32,817 nt of DNA, taken from Levilactobacillus spicheri DSM 15429 (GTDB lineage: Bacteria; Bacillota; Bacilli; Lactobacillales; Lactobacillaceae). The stretch is taken from contig NZ_AZFC01000028.1 in the NCBI RefSeq assembly GCF_001435095.1, positions 1-32,817 of the forward strand. The letters run 5' to 3'. A model generated the notes under the pieces. The model was not told the DNA's origin and made no database searches. It saw only the letters and a program-made list of their open reading frames with translations. How positions within the stretch are numbered: the first letter of the stretch is position 1; every line of letters starts with the position of its first letter. The position numbers and the translations under genes were made by a program. Below, one piece after another: positions 23,286-31,373 of this stretch.

Positions 23286-24262
23286 ACATCATTGAAATCA
23301 AGAATTTAAAGGTCCACTACCCCATCCGTTCGGGCTTCTGGAACCGGATCACCGACGAGGTCCCGGCGGTGGACGGCATCAGCTTCAACATCCGGGCCGG
23401 CGAGACTTACGGCCTGGTCGGGGAATCCGGCTCGGGCAAGTCGACCACCGGCAAGTCCGTGGTCGGCCTCGAAAAGGTCACCAGCGGATCGATCCTGTAT
23501 AAAGGAAAAGACATCACCAAAAAGGAGAACCGCCGGCGCCTCGACTACAACCGCGACGTGCAGATGATCTTTCAGGACTCCCTGTCGAGCCTGAATCCCC
23601 GCAAACGCATCGAGGACATCATCGCCGAGCCGCTGCGGAACTTCGAGCATCTAAGTAAAGAAGACGAAAAATTACGGGTCCTGCAGCTGCTGGACATCGT
23701 GGGCCTCGACGCCGACGCGCTCTACAAGTACCCCCACCAATTCTCCGGGGGGCAACGGCAACGAATCGGCGTGGCCCGGGCCGTCGCGACCCATCCCAAG
23801 CTGATTGTCGCCGACGAACCGGTGTCCGCTTTGGACCTGTCCGTGCAGGCTCAGGTGCTCAACTTCATGAAGCGCATCCAGCGGGACTTTGGCATTTCCT
23901 ACCTGTTCATCTCCCACGACCTGGGCGTGGTCCGGCACATGTGTCAAAACATCGCCATCATGAACCGCGGCCGGCTGGTCGAGATTGGGACCCGGGACGA
24001 CATCTATAACCACCCGCTGCACATCTATACCAAGCGCCTGCTGGCCGCCATCCCCGAGACCAACGTCGACCAACGCGCCGCCCACCGGGCCTCGCGGTTG
24101 GCCGTGGAACAAGTCTACCAGGATGAGCAGGCCACCTACTACGACCACGACGGCAAGGCCTTTCCACTGGTGGCCGTCTCACCGACCCACTCGGTGGCCT
24201 TGCCCGAGAAGCTCGCGCAACAATTGGCCCAAGCGGAAACGAAAAGGGAGGCGCAGGCCTAA
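23282..24262 (+). CDS. oppF: Oligopeptide ABC transporter ATP-binding protein OppF (operon 1)
   Basis: 326 residues, partner ATPase of OppD. Walker A GESGSGKSTTGK, Q-loop IFQDSLSSLNPRKRI, signature FSGGQRQRIGVARA, Walker B LIVADEPVSALD, FISHDLGVVRHM. The C-terminal extension (HPLHIYTKRLLAAIPE) is family-typical, followed by a variable tail. Translationally coupled at both ends: ATGA overlap with oppD and a one-base overlap (TAATG) with oppB. Nearly identical to the OppF of the second operon. Confidence 0.93.
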   Translation: MNIIEIKNLKVHYPIRSGFWNRITDEVPAVDGISFNIRAGETYGLVGESGSGKSTTGKSVVGLEKVTSGSILYKGKDITKKENRRRLDYNRDVQMIFQDSLSSLNPRKRIEDIIAEPLRNFEHLSKEDEKLRVLQLLDIVGLDADALYKYPHQFSGGQRQRIGVARAVATHPKLIVADEPVSALDLSVQAQVLNFMKRIQRDFGISYLFISHDLGVVRHMCQNIAIMNRGRLVEIGTRDDIYNHPLHIYTKRLLAAIPETNVDQRAAHRASRLAVEQVYQDEQATYYDHDGKAFPLVAVSPTHSVALPEKLAQQLAQAETKREAQA

Positions 24263-25221
24263 TGTGGAAAACCATTCTACGACGGATTCTCATCATGATT
24301 CCCGAAGTCATTATTTTAAGTATCCTGGTCTTCCTGCTGGCCAAGGCCATGCCCGGTGACCCGTTCACCGGGTCGATCAACCCTAAGGCCGACCCCGCGC
24401 AGATCCATCACCTGATGAAGATCAACGGGTTGTACGACCCCTGGTACCAGCAATACTGGAACTGGGTCGTCCACCTGTTCCACGGGAACCTGGGACAAAG
24501 TTATCAGTACCAGGAACCGGTCACGCGCTTGATCGCCGGTCGGGCCACCAACACGCTATGGTTGGCACTGGTCACCATGGTGCTGACCTACGCCATGGCG
24601 TTGCCCATGGGGGTCTTCGCCGGCCGGCATGAGGGCAAGTTGCCGGACACGGTGATCCGGGTCTACACCTACGTCACCTACTGCATCCCCTTCTTCGTCA
24701 TTTTGGTCTTGGGGATCTGGGTCTTCGGCTACGTGCTGGGGTGGTTCCCGACCACGGGGTCCATTGCCACGGACGCCAACGGCTGGTTGCAAACGATTGG
24801 CTCGCGTTTCTACCATATTTTGTTACCAGCCATCCTGGGGGCGCTGTTCGGCACCGTCAACATCGTGCAGTACCTGCGTTCCGAGGTCATTGACGCCAAG
24901 CATTCCGACTACGTGCGGACTGCACGGGCCAAAGGGGTGCCTAGTAAGGATATTTACCGTCATCACATTTTTCGGAACTCCTTATTACCCATCGCGGCGT
25001 TTGCGGGGTATTCTATCACCGGATTGTTGAACGGGTCCATCTTCACCGAGACCGTCTTCTCGTATCCCGGCATGGGACTCCTGTTCATCAACTCGATCAG
25101 TTACCGGGATTACACCGTCATCACGGCGTTGGTCCTGATCTACGGGATTTTGAACCTGTTGGGGACCCTGCTTTCGGACATCATCCTCAGCGTCGTCGAT
25201 CCCCGGATCCGGATTGAATAG
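24262..25221 (+). CDS. oppB: Oligopeptide ABC transporter permease OppB (operon 1)
   Basis: 319 residues, six transmembrane helices (first about 9-30). The conserved permease loop facing the ATPases is present as RSEVIDAKHSDYVRTARAKGVPSKDIYRHHIFRNSLLP. The N-terminal MWKTILRRILIMIPEVIILSILVFLLAKAMPGDPF is typical of OppB. Forms the membrane channel with OppC. Starts in the oppF stop codon. Confidence 0.92.
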   Translation: MWKTILRRILIMIPEVIILSILVFLLAKAMPGDPFTGSINPKADPAQIHHLMKINGLYDPWYQQYWNWVVHLFHGNLGQSYQYQEPVTRLIAGRATNTLWLALVTMVLTYAMALPMGVFAGRHEGKLPDTVIRVYTYVTYCIPFFVILVLGIWVFGYVLGWFPTTGSIATDANGWLQTIGSRFYHILLPAILGALFGTVNIVQYLRSEVIDAKHSDYVRTARAKGVPSKDIYRHHIFRNSLLPIAAFAGYSITGLLNGSIFTETVFSYPGMGLLFINSISYRDYTVITALVLIYGILNLLGTLLSDIILSVVDPRIRIE

Positions 25222-25232
25222 GAGGTCGCACT

Positions 25233-26183
25233 ATGGCAGAAAATTTTAACCAACATTCAGACATTTCCGCGGCCGACCTCACCCGCCTCTCGCAGGAAGC
25301 TAAAGCCGAAGCCACGCCTTCCACCGCCCGCATCATTTGGGACGAGTTCAAGGCCGACAAGCCGGCGCTGGTCGCCCTGGTCGTGGTCGTCGGCTTCATC
25401 GCCTTCGTGATGATCGCCTCCCTGTTCATCGACACACCCAAGATGATGGAGACCAACATCATGAACTACTTCGACCGCCCCGGCACCAACGGGCTGTGGC
25501 TCGGCGCCGACTCGGGGGGCCGCTCCGTCGCCCAACAACTGATCGTCGGGTCGCGGAACTCCATCGGTATCGCCATCGGCCTGACCGTGATTTCCTCGAC
25601 CTTCGGGATCTGCTGGGGGCTGATCTCCGGTTACTACAACGGCTACGTCGACTGGGGCATGCAACGGGTCTACGACTTCATGATGATGCTGCCGATGACC
25701 ATGATGATCATCGTCTTAGTCACCATCATCCCGCACTACAACGCCATCACGCTGACGCTGATCTTCTCCATCTTCTACTGGGAAGGCACGTCACGGCTGA
25801 TCCGGTCGCGGACCCTGGCCGAGTCGGAGAAGGACTACGTCGCCGCGTCGAAGACCTCCGGGACCAGCAACCTGAAGATCATCTTCCGCGAGATCATGCC
25901 CAACATCTCATCCCTGATCATCGTCGACACCACGTTGTCCTTCGCCGAAAACATCGGGGTCGAAACCGGGCTGTCCTACCTGGGCTTCGGCCTGCCGACC
26001 CAGACGCCGTCACTCGGGACCATGATTGCCAACGCCAACGACCCCAACAACATCACGCAGTACTGGTGGACCTGGTTGCCGGCGGCCTTGGAAATCATCA
26101 TCCTGTGTCTCTCAATTAGTTACATTGGCCAAGTCATCCGGCGCGCCGCCGACAGTTCCCAACGTCAAGGTGCGGCTGACTAG
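25233..26183 (+). CDS. oppC: Oligopeptide ABC transporter permease OppC (operon 1)
   Basis: 316 residues. Hydrophilic N-terminus, first helix about 45-67, a periplasmic-side loop, then the five-helix permease core with RSRTLAESEKDYVAASKTSGTSNLKIIFREIMPN (the ATPase-contact loop) and GLSYLGFGLPTQTPSLGTMI. AGGAGG precedes the ATG at good spacing, 11 bases after oppB. Confidence 0.92.
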   Translation: MAENFNQHSDISAADLTRLSQEAKAEATPSTARIIWDEFKADKPALVALVVVVGFIAFVMIASLFIDTPKMMETNIMNYFDRPGTNGLWLGADSGGRSVAQQLIVGSRNSIGIAIGLTVISSTFGICWGLISGYYNGYVDWGMQRVYDFMMMLPMTMMIIVLVTIIPHYNAITLTLIFSIFYWEGTSRLIRSRTLAESEKDYVAASKTSGTSNLKIIFREIMPNISSLIIVDTTLSFAENIGVETGLSYLGFGLPTQTPSLGTMIANANDPNNITQYWWTWLPAALEIIILCLSISYIGQVIRRAADSSQRQGAAD

Positions 26184-26371
26184 GTCCGGTGGTCCGCTAC
26201 GCCGAAGCGCCACGACCACGACCCATTAACCTGTTTATCTAAAAAAGTTGACTTCATCATTTGAGGAGATGGTGCCACCGAGTTCGTGTCTTACCACGTC
26301 ATACCAGCCCCGATTCCTGAGGAGAGATCCTGACTGGCATACCGTCATGGAATTACCAAGGGGGAAGATTT

Positions 26372-28171
26372 ATGGTCAAAAAGAAGCTTGTTTTATCAGC
26401 GATGGCGGTTCTCGCAACGTTAAGCCTCGCTGCCTGCTCGAACAAGAGCAGTTCATCGTCTAGCAGCACCGCACCGACTGGGGCCTCGGTCAAGTTGTCT
26501 GAAAGCTACGACAACACCGCGGCCGTCAGCCAGGCGGCGAACAAGGGGACGTTAAAGGTCGCCGAAGCCAACAACTCGCCGTTCCAAGGGATCACCGACC
26601 CGGCGTTAGCCTCTAACGCCGAGGATACCGACGTCTTCGCACCCGGTGGCGGGGATAACCTGTTCAACGTCGACAAGAACTACAAGATTGTCAACGGTGG
26701 GCTGGCGAACCTGAAGCTGGACCGGGCCAACAATACCGCGACAATCACCTTGCGGAAGAACGCTAAGTGGTCCAACGGGATGCCGGTCACCGCGAAGGAT
26801 GTCGAGTACCCGTACGAAGTTATCGGGAACAAGAACACGACGTCGCAACAATTCTCGTCGGACTTCAACGATATCCAAGGGATGGCGGCCTACCACGCTG
26901 GCAAGGCCAAGACCATTTCCGGGTTCACTTATCCGAATGGTCAAAACGGCCGGACGACCGTGATTCACTTTGCCCACGTCACGCCTAGCATGCAGTACAG
27001 CGGCAACTCCTTCATGTGGGCGGCCGTTGAACCGTACGAGTACGTCAAGAACGTGCCGATTGCTAAGCTGGCAGCTTCCACGCAAGTTCGGAAGAACCCC
27101 ATCTTCACGGGGCCTTACAAGCTGAACAAGTTGGTCGAAGGTGAATCGACGACCTGGGTTCCGAACCCGTACTACTACGGTAAGAAGCCACAGATCAAGC
27201 ACATCAGCATCAACGTGGTTTCCAGCAACAACATCGACAAGGCCGTTCAATCCAAGAAGTACGACTTCGTCACCGGTGGTCTGGAAGGAACCGACTACAA
27301 CGAACTCAAAGGGTTGAAGAACTACCACATGATTGGAAGTCCAGCCTTGAGTTACGACTACTTTGGTTTCAACTTAGGGTACTTTGACACCAAGACGGGC
27401 GAAAACGTCATGGATCCAAAGGCCAAGATGGCCAACAAGAACCTGCGTGAAGCCATGCTCTACGCACTGAACCTGGACCAAGTCGCCAAGAAGTTCGGTT
27501 ACGGCATGACGTGGCGTGCCAACACCTTGATTCCACCAGTCTTCAAGCAGTACTACAACGCATCTGAAAAGGGCTTCCCACTGAACATCAAGAAAGCCAA
27601 CCAGTTGCTGGACAAGGCTGGGTACAAGAAGCAAGGCAAGTGGCGGGTTCAACCAAACGGTAAGCCATTGACCATCTACTTCGGTGCCATGACCGGGACG
27701 TCCGCCCAAGCTGCGGAGTACCAAGACTACCTGCAACAGTGGCACAAGATTGGGTTGAACGTTCAATTAGTCGGTGGTAAGACGATGGAAATGAACAGCT
27801 TCTACTCCACGTTACAAGCGCCTAAGCAAAACAAGATCGACGTTTGGGCCGGGGCATGGAGCGTTTCATCCGAACCAACGCCGACCCAGATCTACGGGAA
27901 AGACGCGACGTTCAACATGGGACACTTTGTTTCCGCGAAGAACACGCAGTTAATGAACGAAATGAACAGTAACAAGGCTTGGAACCAAAGTTACCGGATC
28001 AAGGCCTTCAAGCAGTGGCAAACGTACATGAACCAACAAGCCGCTGTGGGACCAGATTCCTTTAGCTACGCTTGGGCACCTGTCAACAAGCGGGTCAAGG
28101 GTTACAACATCAACCCAGCCAACAATGAGTTCTGGAGCAACTTGTCGCTGACCTGCCCACACGTTCAATGA
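26372..28171 (+). CDS. oppA: Oligopeptide-binding lipoprotein OppA
   Basis: 599 residues, the extracellular receptor that delivers peptides to OppBC. Lipoprotein signal peptide with lipobox LAAC; Cys22 is the lipidation site, followed by a Ser-rich linker. The rest is a family-5 solute-binding domain (RKNAKWSNGMPVTAKDVEY, ALNLDQVAKKFGYG, NIKKANQLLDKAGY, WAGAWSVSSEPTP). ATG follows AGGGGG. It lies 188 bases after oppC without a terminator between, so it belongs to the operon, perhaps with an extra promoter. Codon use changes inside the gene: proline is CCG/CCC/CCT in the first 14 cases, then mostly CCA from about 27185 on. Confidence 0.92.
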   Translation: MVKKKLVLSAMAVLATLSLAACSNKSSSSSSSTAPTGASVKLSESYDNTAAVSQAANKGTLKVAEANNSPFQGITDPALASNAEDTDVFAPGGGDNLFNVDKNYKIVNGGLANLKLDRANNTATITLRKNAKWSNGMPVTAKDVEYPYEVIGNKNTTSQQFSSDFNDIQGMAAYHAGKAKTISGFTYPNGQNGRTTVIHFAHVTPSMQYSGNSFMWAAVEPYEYVKNVPIAKLAASTQVRKNPIFTGPYKLNKLVEGESTTWVPNPYYYGKKPQIKHISINVVSSNNIDKAVQSKKYDFVTGGLEGTDYNELKGLKNYHMIGSPALSYDYFGFNLGYFDTKTGENVMDPKAKMANKNLREAMLYALNLDQVAKKFGYGMTWRANTLIPPVFKQYYNASEKGFPLNIKKANQLLDKAGYKKQGKWRVQPNGKPLTIYFGAMTGTSAQAAEYQDYLQQWHKIGLNVQLVGGKTMEMNSFYSTLQAPKQNKIDVWAGAWSVSSEPTPTQIYGKDATFNMGHFVSAKNTQLMNEMNSNKAWNQSYRIKAFKQWQTYMNQQAAVGPDSFSYAWAPVNKRVKGYNINPANNEFWSNLSLTCPHVQ

Positions 28172-28193
28172 TGACCGCTTTTTAGATAAACCG

Positions 28194-28231
28194 AACGCCG
28201 ACACATTCTCTGGAGTGTGCCGGCGTTTTCG
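28194..28231 (+). terminator. Terminator of the first opp operon
   Basis: AACGCCGACACA (28194-28205) pairs with TGTGCCGGCGTT (28216-28227) with one mismatch and a short T tail. Confidence 0.8.
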
Positions 28232-28295
28232 TGTGTCTTGAGTGATTTAAGCGGACCCGCAAAGAGACCGAAACTGCCTAGACTGATGATCACCA

Positions 28296-28318
28296 TCGCT
28301 TCACGCCGGCGAGCAAGC
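28296..28318 (-). repeat. Remnant left end of a type A repeat
   Basis: CGCTTCACGCCGGCGAGCAAG is the intact outer left end of a minus-strand type A copy, but the main-helix arm does not follow. About 25 bases later the left end of copy 11 begins. It looks like an older copy interrupted or partly replaced by the newer one. Confidence 0.65.
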
Positions 28319-28340
28319 TGGTTACGGCTGGTCGTTGTCA

Positions 28341-28495
28341 GGCGCCACTCCGCCGAGCAAGATTCCTGAGGTGGGCACGACTTCGAAGCCCTGAAGCCCA
28401 CAGGTCTCCGAAGCTCGGCCTTGATGTAGGCCGGGAAAGGACCCCGACCAACATCAATTTCACCACAGGAATCAAGTCGGCTCCGTTCTGCTAGT
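28341..28495 (-). repeat. Structured repeat copy 11 (type A variant)
   Basis: The main helix is GATTCCTGAGGTG (28361-28373) with CACCACAGGAATC (28461-28473): five-base changes relative to other type A copies, made on both arms so pairing is kept. The outer helix is GCCGA/TCGGC (28352-28356/28477-28481) instead of GGCGA/TCGCC, again compensated. P3, P4 and core are type A. Confidence 0.9.
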
Positions 28496-28829
28496 CAGTT
28501 GGGATTTGCCACCATGACCGTTCTGCCACATAGTATCGGATTGTTGCCATCACACATCCTATTAGTAGTTGGTATGGCGCAACAACGGTGTGGCTGAACG
28601 GTCGCCACTCACAAAACAACGTGCAGGTAGAGCATGAATTGTGCAGCAAATACAACGACTTCTCGCCTTGAAAAGGCTTGTGTCGACTAACCACACTCGT
28701 GACCATTTCGAGACTGATAGCGACCTTGATTAAAAATGCTTGTATGAATGACAGGTGGTTCCCCACAGCTCAAATAACCGTAACATGCTGCCCAGTTGTC
28801 CCGTTGGTTGCCGGTCAACGTAGGTTGTT

Positions 28830-28985
28830 AGCGGAACAGAGGCGACTTGATGGTCGTAGTGAAATTGATGTTACCTGGTGTTTCTCAGCCAGGTTACATC
28901 AAGGCCGAGCTCCGGAGACCTGCGTTTTTTTGCAGGGCTTCGGAGTCGTGCCCACTACGACCATCTTGCTCGCCGGCGTGAAGCG
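28830..28985 (+). repeat. Structured repeat copy 12 (type A)
   Basis: The main helix GATGGTCGTAGTG (28849-28861) pairs perfectly with CACTACGACCATC (28953-28965); the G-C pair of other copies has become A-T on both arms. P3 is TTGATGTTACCTGG/CCAGGTTACATCAA, a different but still paired tip. P4 is GCTCCGGAGACCTGC.../...GCAGGGCTTCGGAG. Confidence 0.9.
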
Positions 28986-29018
28986 AGGTGTACCCGCCTA
29001 CCCCCTCAATACAATTTG

Positions 29019-29382
29019 TGTATAAGAAATATACAGCTAAATTAATATCGTTTGCACCGTTTATAAAGCGCTTTCACAAACTAACTGGGCCGGTCAGCGG
29101 GCTAGACGGTTGGCTCCCAAGCTCTCCCGCGTTTGGAATTAGCGCGTTCGTTAACTTTTTCGAATCTTTTTGGGAACGGTGGGAGCCCCGGCAGGCCGGT
29201 GATTATGAAGAGTTTATGAATAAGTTGAGAGGAAATTTCTAATAATAGGGGTTGAAAATGAGAATTTGATTAATTATAATCAACTTCAGTTAATATATTA
29301 AGCGATTTTGAATACAGTGAAACGCCGAGTTAATAAGTTCCACTAACGAATGAGAGATAAATTAGAAAATGGGGGAATTTCC
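29019..29382 (+). promoter_or_regulatory. Upstream region and leader of the second opp operon
   Basis: No gene called here. Sites visible: inverted repeat TGTATA/TATACA (29019-29035), a cre-like box ATAAAGCGCTTTCA (29063-29076, 12 of 14 matches to TGAAAGCGCTTTCA), an 8 bp long-range stem GGCTCCCA/TGGGAGCC (about 29111-29195), an inverted repeat TTGATTA/TAATCAA (29266-29283) and the palindrome TTAATATATTAA (29290-29301). The sequence differs from the leader of the first operon except just before the gene, so the two operons are probably regulated differently. Confidence 0.4.
29063..29076. promoter_or_regulatory. Candidate cre site (CcpA operator)
   Basis: ATAAAGCGCTTTCA differs from the symmetric cre ideal TGAAAGCGCTTTCA only in its first two bases. 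CcpA-mediated carbon control of opp genes is plausible. There is no such box before operon 1. Confidence 0.45.
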
Positions 29383-30402
29383 GTGGAAAACGCAACGAAC
29401 TTTCTGAACATCAAGGACGTCAGCACGGCCTTTAAAATCAACGGCCATTTCTACGACGCCATTTCTCACGTGAATCTCCAGGTCCACCACGATGAAATCT
29501 TAGCCATCGTCGGCGAATCCGGCTGTGGGAAAAGTACGTTGGCCACGACGATCATGGGGCTCCATGATCCAGCTGAAACACAAATTTCCGGGGAAATCGA
29601 TTTTGAAGGCACCGACCTCCTGAAGCTCAGCGACGACCAGTACAACGATTACCGGGGCGCCAAGATCGGCATGATCTTCCAAGATCCCCTGTCCGCGCTG
29701 AACCCCTTGAAGCGCATCGAGGACCAGATCAGTGAAGTCATGGACTACCATTCCGACTTATCTAAGGAAGAAAAGCACGCCCAAGTCTTAAAGCTGCTCG
29801 ATGAAGTCGGTATTGTGAATCCGCAACGGACCGCGCACCAGTTCCCCCACGAGCTCTCCGGGGGGATGCGTCAACGGGTCATCATCGCCATCGCGATTGC
29901 CTGCAAGCCCGACCTGATCATCGCCGACGAGCCGACCACCGCGTTGGACGTGACGATTCAAGCCCAGATCCTCGACGTGCTGCGGGCCATCCAAAAGGAA
30001 AACCACGCCGGCATCATCCTGATCACCCATGACCTGGGTGTCGTCGCCGAGACGGCCGACCGGGTCGCCGTGATGTACGCCGGTCAGATCGTCGAACAAG
30101 GGACCGCGGCGCAGATCTTCAACACGCCGGAGCACCCCTACACCCGTTCCCTGTTACGGTCGATGCCGCAACGGGACAACGAAAACGACGACCTCTACGT
30201 CATCCAAGGCAACGTGCCTTCCCTGCAGAAGATGCCCCAGACCGGGGACCGTTTCGCGCCCCGGATTCCGTGGGTCCCCGCATCGGCCCACGAGGAACAC
30301 CCGACCATGCATGAGGTGTCCCCGGGTCACGAGGTGCGCTGCACCTGCTACCAGAACTTTCAATTTCCAGACCAAGTACAGAAAGGAAGCGTGACTGAAT
30401 GA
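29383..30402 (+). CDS. oppD: Oligopeptide ABC transporter ATP-binding protein OppD (operon 2)
   Basis: 339 residues, close paralog of the OppD at 22266. Same Walker [10 protein letters not shown], signature LSGGMRQRV, Walker [13 protein letters not shown] and C-terminal CTCY. Differences cluster in the N-terminus, in the segment after [29 protein letters not shown], and in the C-terminal tail. GTG 29383 has GGGGGA upstream; the in-frame ATG at 29350 has no ribosome site. Four-base overlap with the next gene. Confidence 0.93.
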   Translation: MENATNFLNIKDVSTAFKINGHFYDAISHVNLQVHHDEILAIVGESGCGKSTLATTIMGLHDPAETQISGEIDFEGTDLLKLSDDQYNDYRGAKIGMIFQDPLSALNPLKRIEDQISEVMDYHSDLSKEEKHAQVLKLLDEVGIVNPQRTAHQFPHELSGGMRQRVIIAIAIACKPDLIIADEPTTALDVTIQAQILDVLRAIQKENHAGIILITHDLGVVAETADRVAVMYAGQIVEQGTAAQIFNTPEHPYTRSLLRSMPQRDNENDDLYVIQGNVPSLQKMPQTGDRFAPRIPWVPASAHEEHPTMHEVSPGHEVRCTCYQNFQFPDQVQKGSVTE

Positions 30403-31373
30403 GCTTAGTTGAAATCAAAGATCTGAAGGTCCACTACCCGATTCGTTCTGGGTTCTGGAACCGGGTCACCGACGAAGTGCCCGCCGTGGACGGCATCACC
30501 TTTAATATCGAGGCCGGGGAAACCTACGGCCTGGTCGGCGAATCCGGTTCCGGCAAGTCGACCACCGGTAAATCCGTGGTCGGCCTCGAGAAAGTCACCA
30601 GCGGGTCGATCCTCTACAACGGTCAGGATATCACCAAGAAGGAGAACCGGCGCAAGTTGGACTACAACCACGACGTCCAGATGATCTTCCAAGACTCCCT
30701 CTCCAGCCTGAACCCCCGCAAGCGGATCGAAGACATCATCGCCGAACCCCTGCGGAACTTCGAACACCTGAGTAAGGAAGACGAAAAGTTGCGGGTCTTA
30801 CAACTCTTGGACATTGTTGGTTTGGACGCTGATGCGTTGTACAAGTACCCCCACCAATTCTCCGGGGGCCAACGGCAACGGATTGGGGTCGCCCGGGCCG
30901 TCGCCACGAACCCGAAGCTGATCATCGCCGACGAACCCGTGTCCGCGCTGGACCTGTCCGTGCAGGCGCAAGTCCTGAACTTCATGAAGAAGATTCAACG
31001 TGAATTTGGCATTTCTTACTTATTTATCTCCCATGACTTGGGGGTCGTTCGTCACATGTGCAACAACATCGCCATCATGAACCGCGGCCGGCTGGTCGAA
31101 ATTGGTACGCGAGATGATATCTACAACCATCCCCTACATATCTATACGAAACGCCTGCTCGCCGCCATCCCCGAGACCAACGTCAACCAACGGGCCGCGC
31201 ATCGCGCCTCCCGCCTAGCCGTCGAAGAGGTCTACCGCGAACAACAAGACAAGTACTACGACAGCGAAGGCAAGGCTTACCCCTTAGTCGCCGTTTCCCC
31301 GACGCACCAAGTCGCCTTACCCGAAGCCATCGCTAAGCAGTTAGCCCAACAGGAAAGCGAGGTGCAGGCCTAA
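30399..31373 (+). CDS. oppF: Oligopeptide ABC transporter ATP-binding protein OppF (operon 2)
   Basis: 324 residues with the same motifs as the first OppF (GESGSGKSTTGK, FSGGQRQRIGVARA, LIIADEPVSALD). The two are almost identical up to about residue 290 and differ mainly in the tail after NVNQRAAHRASRLAVEEVY. Coupled to oppD by ATGA and to oppB by a one-base overlap. Confidence 0.93.
   Translation: MSLVEIKDLKVHYPIRSGFWNRVTDEVPAVDGITFNIEAGETYGLVGESGSGKSTTGKSVVGLEKVTSGSILYNGQDITKKENRRKLDYNHDVQMIFQDSLSSLNPRKRIEDIIAEPLRNFEHLSKEDEKLRVLQLLDIVGLDADALYKYPHQFSGGQRQRIGVARAVATNPKLIIADEPVSALDLSVQAQVLNFMKKIQREFGISYLFISHDLGVVRHMCNNIAIMNRGRLVEIGTRDDIYNHPLHIYTKRLLAAIPETNVNQRAAHRASRLAVEEVYREQQDKYYDSEGKAYPLVAVSPTHQVALPEAIAKQLAQQESEVQA

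Larger units (their letters stand above)
28341..28985. repeat. Composite paired-repeat unit 5 (A variant / spacer / A)
   Basis: About 645 bp: a minus-strand variant A copy, a 334 bp spacer (28496-28829), a plus-strand type A copy. It separates the two opp operons. No credible gene in the spacer. The segment just before the second copy (GTTGCCGGTCAACG..TTGTTAGCGGAAC) resembles the corresponding segment of unit 3. Confidence 0.65.

Noticed and set aside
1-28985. CRISPR array or ordinary insertion sequence as the explanation for the repeats
   Set aside because: Repeats are not short, regularly spaced or directly repeated as in CRISPR, and no transposase gene or target-site duplication is visible in the window.
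29100-29215. Possible T-box leader before the second opp operon
   Set aside because: ACGGTGGGAGCCCCG resembles the T-box sequence only partly, and no terminator with a T run follows, so antitermination cannot be proposed.
28988-29242. 84-codon open frame ending ...FESFWERWEPRQAGDYEEFMNKLRGNF before the second oppD
   Set aside because: The last part looks protein-like, but there is no ribosome site at its start, the frame begins inside the flank of repeat copy 12, and it overlaps the cre-like box and other sites. It may be a remnant; not called.
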